From an uncultured Lachnospiraceae bacterium (lineage in GTDB: Bacteria > Bacillota > Clostridia > Lachnospirales > Lachnospiraceae), in contig CAJUGD010000021.1 of assembly GCA_910586205.1 (NCBI GenBank), positions 3,369-67,368 on the forward strand: DNA of 64,000 nucleotides, read 5' to 3'. The notes beneath the pieces were generated by a model that was not told the DNA's origin, searched no databases, and saw nothing but the letters and a program-made list of their open reading frames with translations. The position numbers and the translations under genes were made by a program. Shown here in pieces: positions 62,211 through 64,000 of this stretch (positions within the stretch are counted from its first letter, which is position 1; each line of letters opens with the position of its first letter).

Positions 62211-62251
62211 TAGAGCATGTCTGAAAGTATCTTTCCGTCAGGCACACTCCA
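62211..62251. repeat. Dispersed hairpin repeat, copy C
   Basis: TAGAGCATGTCTGAAAGTAT continues TCTTTCCG and then a GTCAGGCACACTCCA arm, a degenerate version of copy B at 25984. Only part of the stem remains. Confidence 0.5.
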
Positions 62252-62294
62252 GGGTTGTCCGGGCAAACGTATCATTTCCCATCATCCCCTGCAG

Positions 62295-63068
62295 TCAGAA
62301 GAATCTATCCAAAAAATCTGGTATAATTTCCTTGTATCTTGCCAGTTGATATCTGAGCACTTGCAGCCCCCTGGAATCTTTTTCATTTTCCAGTTCAAGC
62401 GCAAGCCCATCATAATCAATAGCCAAGCCTATACCTGCATATCTCGCCTGTGCCTCAAGACTTGATGAAAAGGGCTGACCATAAACCAACTCAATATTTT
62501 CTTCCAGCGTATCTTTATGGAATCTTTCCCAGTCACTTAATAAAGAATTCCCATTATCAAAAATTGGCGCTGTGCTGCATAGTCCAGTTTCCGCATCCAC
62601 AATAATACCAAGGTTATTAAAATGACGATCCGTGTTCAGGATCAGCATATCCAGCGCCAGGATCTGTGACAGATACTCCGAACAATCCACACTGGTATGA
62701 TCAAAAACAAAATCAACCACATATTGAATCCTGTCCCCCGGATCCGCAATAACCCTTATGTCATTTTGAAGATTCTCTCCGGTATATAATTCGTACAACC
62801 TTTGAAAACTGATAAACGATTCATTCCCCTGTATGAAATTTTTCGATCTACATCCGGGACGCCCATTGATCATACACTGTTCATATTCTACAAAGTTCCT
62901 TATGTTTGAATGACTGAGGATCATTGATGCAAGACGTTCAGCCAGGCCTTCATATCCAACATTATTAACCTTATACCAATATCCATCCTCATAGTATTTT
63001 GGCTGCGTGCCTTTGGAACTTCCCTGTACCATTACCAGCGCAGCCGGAGACAACCGGTAGTCCCTCAT
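62295..63068 (-). CDS. HipA/CtkA-like Ser/Thr kinase
   Basis: A 257-residue kinase-like protein. It has the catalytic loop LNTDRHFNNLGII near residue 145 (Asp and Asn for Mg-ATP), the metal-binding IFDNGNSLL in the DFG position near 170, and an N-terminal lysine region KYYEDGYWYKVNN. Relatives are HipA toxins and CtkA-type kinases. Size is that of a C-lobe-type HipA without the N-terminal domain, which may be the 115-residue partner upstream. ATG 63068 overlaps the partner's stop in an ATGA arrangement. A terminator follows. Confidence 0.75.
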   Translation of the reverse strand: MRDYRLSPAALVMVQGSSKGTQPKYYEDGYWYKVNNVGYEGLAERLASMILSHSNIRNFVEYEQCMINGRPGCRSKNFIQGNESFISFQRLYELYTGENLQNDIRVIADPGDRIQYVVDFVFDHTSVDCSEYLSQILALDMLILNTDRHFNNLGIIVDAETGLCSTAPIFDNGNSLLSDWERFHKDTLEENIELVYGQPFSSSLEAQARYAGIGLAIDYDGLALELENEKDSRGLQVLRYQLARYKEIIPDFLDRFF

Positions 63069-63412
63069 CTTACTTTTACATCCTCCCATCTTAAATTTTC
63101 TCCAGGAAATTTTATCCAAAACATATCCTCATAAGTAACCCCATGTGTTACCTGGATCCATTTCCAGGGGTTGTTACTCTTAAGCCCGGCCTGATTTAAA
63201 ATTTCACGCAGATCCGCCCGCCCATCCTCATAGCAGCGGCTTTTCAAAAAATCATATATACGTTCCAGATCTAGTTTGCTTCCACTTAACGGTTGCTTTA
63301 AAGAATCTGGTATCAGCTTCCTTATTTCTACTTTTTTTTTGTCATTAGAAACCAAAACCTCTGCAGCTGCTTCATTTTGGTGCATGATTGTAAAAAATAT
63401 TTTATCTTCCAT
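63065..63412 (-). CDS. Partner protein of HipA-like kinase
   Basis: A 115-residue protein I do not recognise by family name. Its N-terminal strand pattern (FFTIMHQNEAAAEVLV), helix DLERIYDFLKSRC and aromatic NPWKWIQVTHG region may correspond to a detached N-terminal domain of HipA, or to an antitoxin. The four-base overlap with the kinase implies coupled translation. It overlaps by two bases with the start of the divergent HicB-like frame at 63411. Confidence 0.6.
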   Translation of the reverse strand: MEDKIFFTIMHQNEAAAEVLVSNDKKKVEIRKLIPDSLKQPLSGSKLDLERIYDFLKSRCYEDGRADLREILNQAGLKSNNPWKWIQVTHGVTYEDMFWIKFPGENLRWEDVKVR

Positions 63413-63665
63413 GAATCCCCTCCTGGACTATCTGAAAAATAACGGCTGCCATTACACAAGTGTATCCGGTCATCCTGATGTAATTATATCGGACTCTCCC
63501 ATGAAAAACAATATATTTTTACCGTGTTGTTTTCCTGATATGGAGATTTTTACTGAAGGGAATACATTTGGAGATGCTATTGAAAAAGTAAAGCAGAATA
63601 TAGAAGATATTGATCTCTCTGAGTACAGAAAAAAGTTGATACAAGAAAAATCCTTTTATTTTCAA
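63411..63665 (+). pseudogene. HicB-like remnant reading into tRNA-Thr
   Basis: The frame starting at ATG 63411 gives DYLKNNGCHYTSVSGH and FTEGNTFGDAIEKVKQNI, the second part like the HicB antitoxin pattern GxTxEEAxxNxxEAI. The frame has no stop before it runs into the antisense of tRNA-Thr. No HicA is nearby. A decayed or displaced antitoxin fragment is the best reading; a true short protein is possible. Confidence 0.35.
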
Positions 63666-63738
63666 AGCTCCCGGCCGGACTCGAACCGGCGACCCACGCA
63701 TTACGAATGCGTTGCGCTACCAACTGCGCTACGGAAGC
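63666..63738 (-). tRNA. tRNA-Thr (CGT)
   Basis: A complete cloverleaf is visible: seven-bp acceptor stem GCTTCCG/CGGGAGC, anticodon loop TTCGTAA with anticodon CGT (codon ACG), and T-arm GGTTCGAGTCC. The 3' CCA is not encoded. Confidence 0.93.
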
Positions 63739-63787
63739 ATCTGCACAAAACCTGCAGTATACAGGTCTTTGCTCACAGATATATAAA

Positions 63788-63814
63788 ATGCTTTGGACTT
63801 ATCATCCAAAGCAT
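63788..63814 (-). terminator. Hairpin after tRNA-Glu
   Basis: ATGCTTTGGA and TCCAAAGCAT form a ten-bp stem with a seven-base loop, followed on the minus strand by TTTATAT. It lies between tRNA-Glu and tRNA-Thr. Confidence 0.65.
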
Positions 63815-63818
63815 CCTA

Positions 63819-63890
63819 TGACCTCACCGGGAATCGAACCCGGGTTTACGCCGTGAGAGGGCGTCGTCTTGACCGCTTGACCATGAGGCC
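63819..63890 (-). tRNA. tRNA-Glu (CTC)
   Basis: Acceptor stem GGCCTCA/TGAGGTC, anticodon loop CTCTCAC with anticodon CTC (codon GAG), and T-arm GGGTTCGATTCCC are all present. CCA is not encoded. Confidence 0.93.
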
Positions 63891-63920
63891 ATGATCGACT
63901 GCGCTGCTGTAAAGCGCCAA

Positions 63921-63994
63921 TCGAGGCGACAAGATTCGAACTTGCGGCCTCTGCGTCCCGAACGCAGCGCTCTACCAAACTGAGCCACGCCTCG
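63921..63994 (-). tRNA. tRNA-Pro (CGG)
   Basis: Acceptor stem CGAGGCG/CGCCTCG, anticodon loop TTCGGGA with anticodon CGG (codon CCG), and T-arm AAGTTCGAATCTT are visible. The gene is complete inside the window, with the first base near 63994. Confidence 0.93.
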
Positions 63995-64000
63995 ACATCT

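Noticed and set aside
63666..63994. CRISPR array or other repeat near the right edge
   Set aside because: The repeated patterns there are three tRNA genes; no spacer-repeat structure is present in the window.

Overview
The window looks like chromosome of a gut-type anaerobic Firmicute, most likely a Lachnospiraceae/Clostridium-cluster-XIVa member. The signs are moderate GC, strong AGGAGG-type ribosome sites, several PTS and carbohydrate ABC systems under LacI-family repressors, an NADPH-butanol-dehydrogenase-type enzyme, Sel1 and HipA-like genes, and a stand-alone glycine-reductase-B-like protein. This assignment rests on gene content read by eye; no database was searched. Most genes lie on the minus strand.

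Layout. 1-3021 (+): TPP riboswitch with terminator, then a thiamine-binding protein and a ThiXYZ-type ABC importer. 3105-10757 (-): a LacI-controlled operon with a sulfonate/taurine-type ABC importer, an alpha/beta hydrolase, a class II ketose-bisphosphate aldolase, a PfkB kinase and a Gfo/Idh/MocA dehydrogenase. 11033-15066: a small accessory island with a HEPN/MNT pair, a MITE-like inverted repeat, a transposase scrap, an iron alcohol dehydrogenase, and an AbiEi antitoxin whose AbiEii toxin partner is internally deleted. 15166-23147 (-): a second LacI regulon with three nearly identical operators, a MalEFG-type importer, a class II aldolase, a SIS isomerase and a fucose-isomerase-like enzyme. 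23220-30360: an orphan fused mannose-type PTS EIIC-EIID, a hemerythrin, a Sel1 protein, a GlcNAc/glucose-type PTS EIICB and an AI-2E exporter-family protein. 30477-37280 (-): an extra set of upper-glycolysis enzymes (Pgi, Pfk, Tpi, Fba) with a LarA-family protein among them, next to an atypical HPr. 38685-44259 (-): a lactose/cellobiose-type PTS with a glycosylasparaginase-like enzyme, a GrdB-like protein, an M20 dipeptidase and CutC.

44490-61840 (-) is the most unusual part. It is a 17-kb, one-direction locus that I read as a contractile-injection / type VI-like apparatus in a Gram-positive. In transcription order it holds a TssB/TssC-like sheath, a tube candidate, two FHA proteins, a short degenerate PP2C, a PP2C-transmembrane-repeat fusion, two unrecognised proteins, an Hsp70/actin-fold ATPase-like protein, a baseplate-like protein, a PAAR-like tip, a 36-residue acidic micro-ORF, a VgrG-like spike, a pentapeptide-repeat protein, and a probable HNH nuclease effector with immunity-like genes on either side. 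No ClpV-type unfoldase or TssJLM membrane complex is present in the window. A perfect 19-bp palindrome lies upstream.

62295-64000: a HipA/CtkA-like kinase with its partner, a HicB-like remnant, and tRNA-Thr, tRNA-Glu and tRNA-Pro genes. Three copies of a hairpin-type dispersed repeat (near 15.1, 26.0 and 62.2 kb) sit between the blocks.
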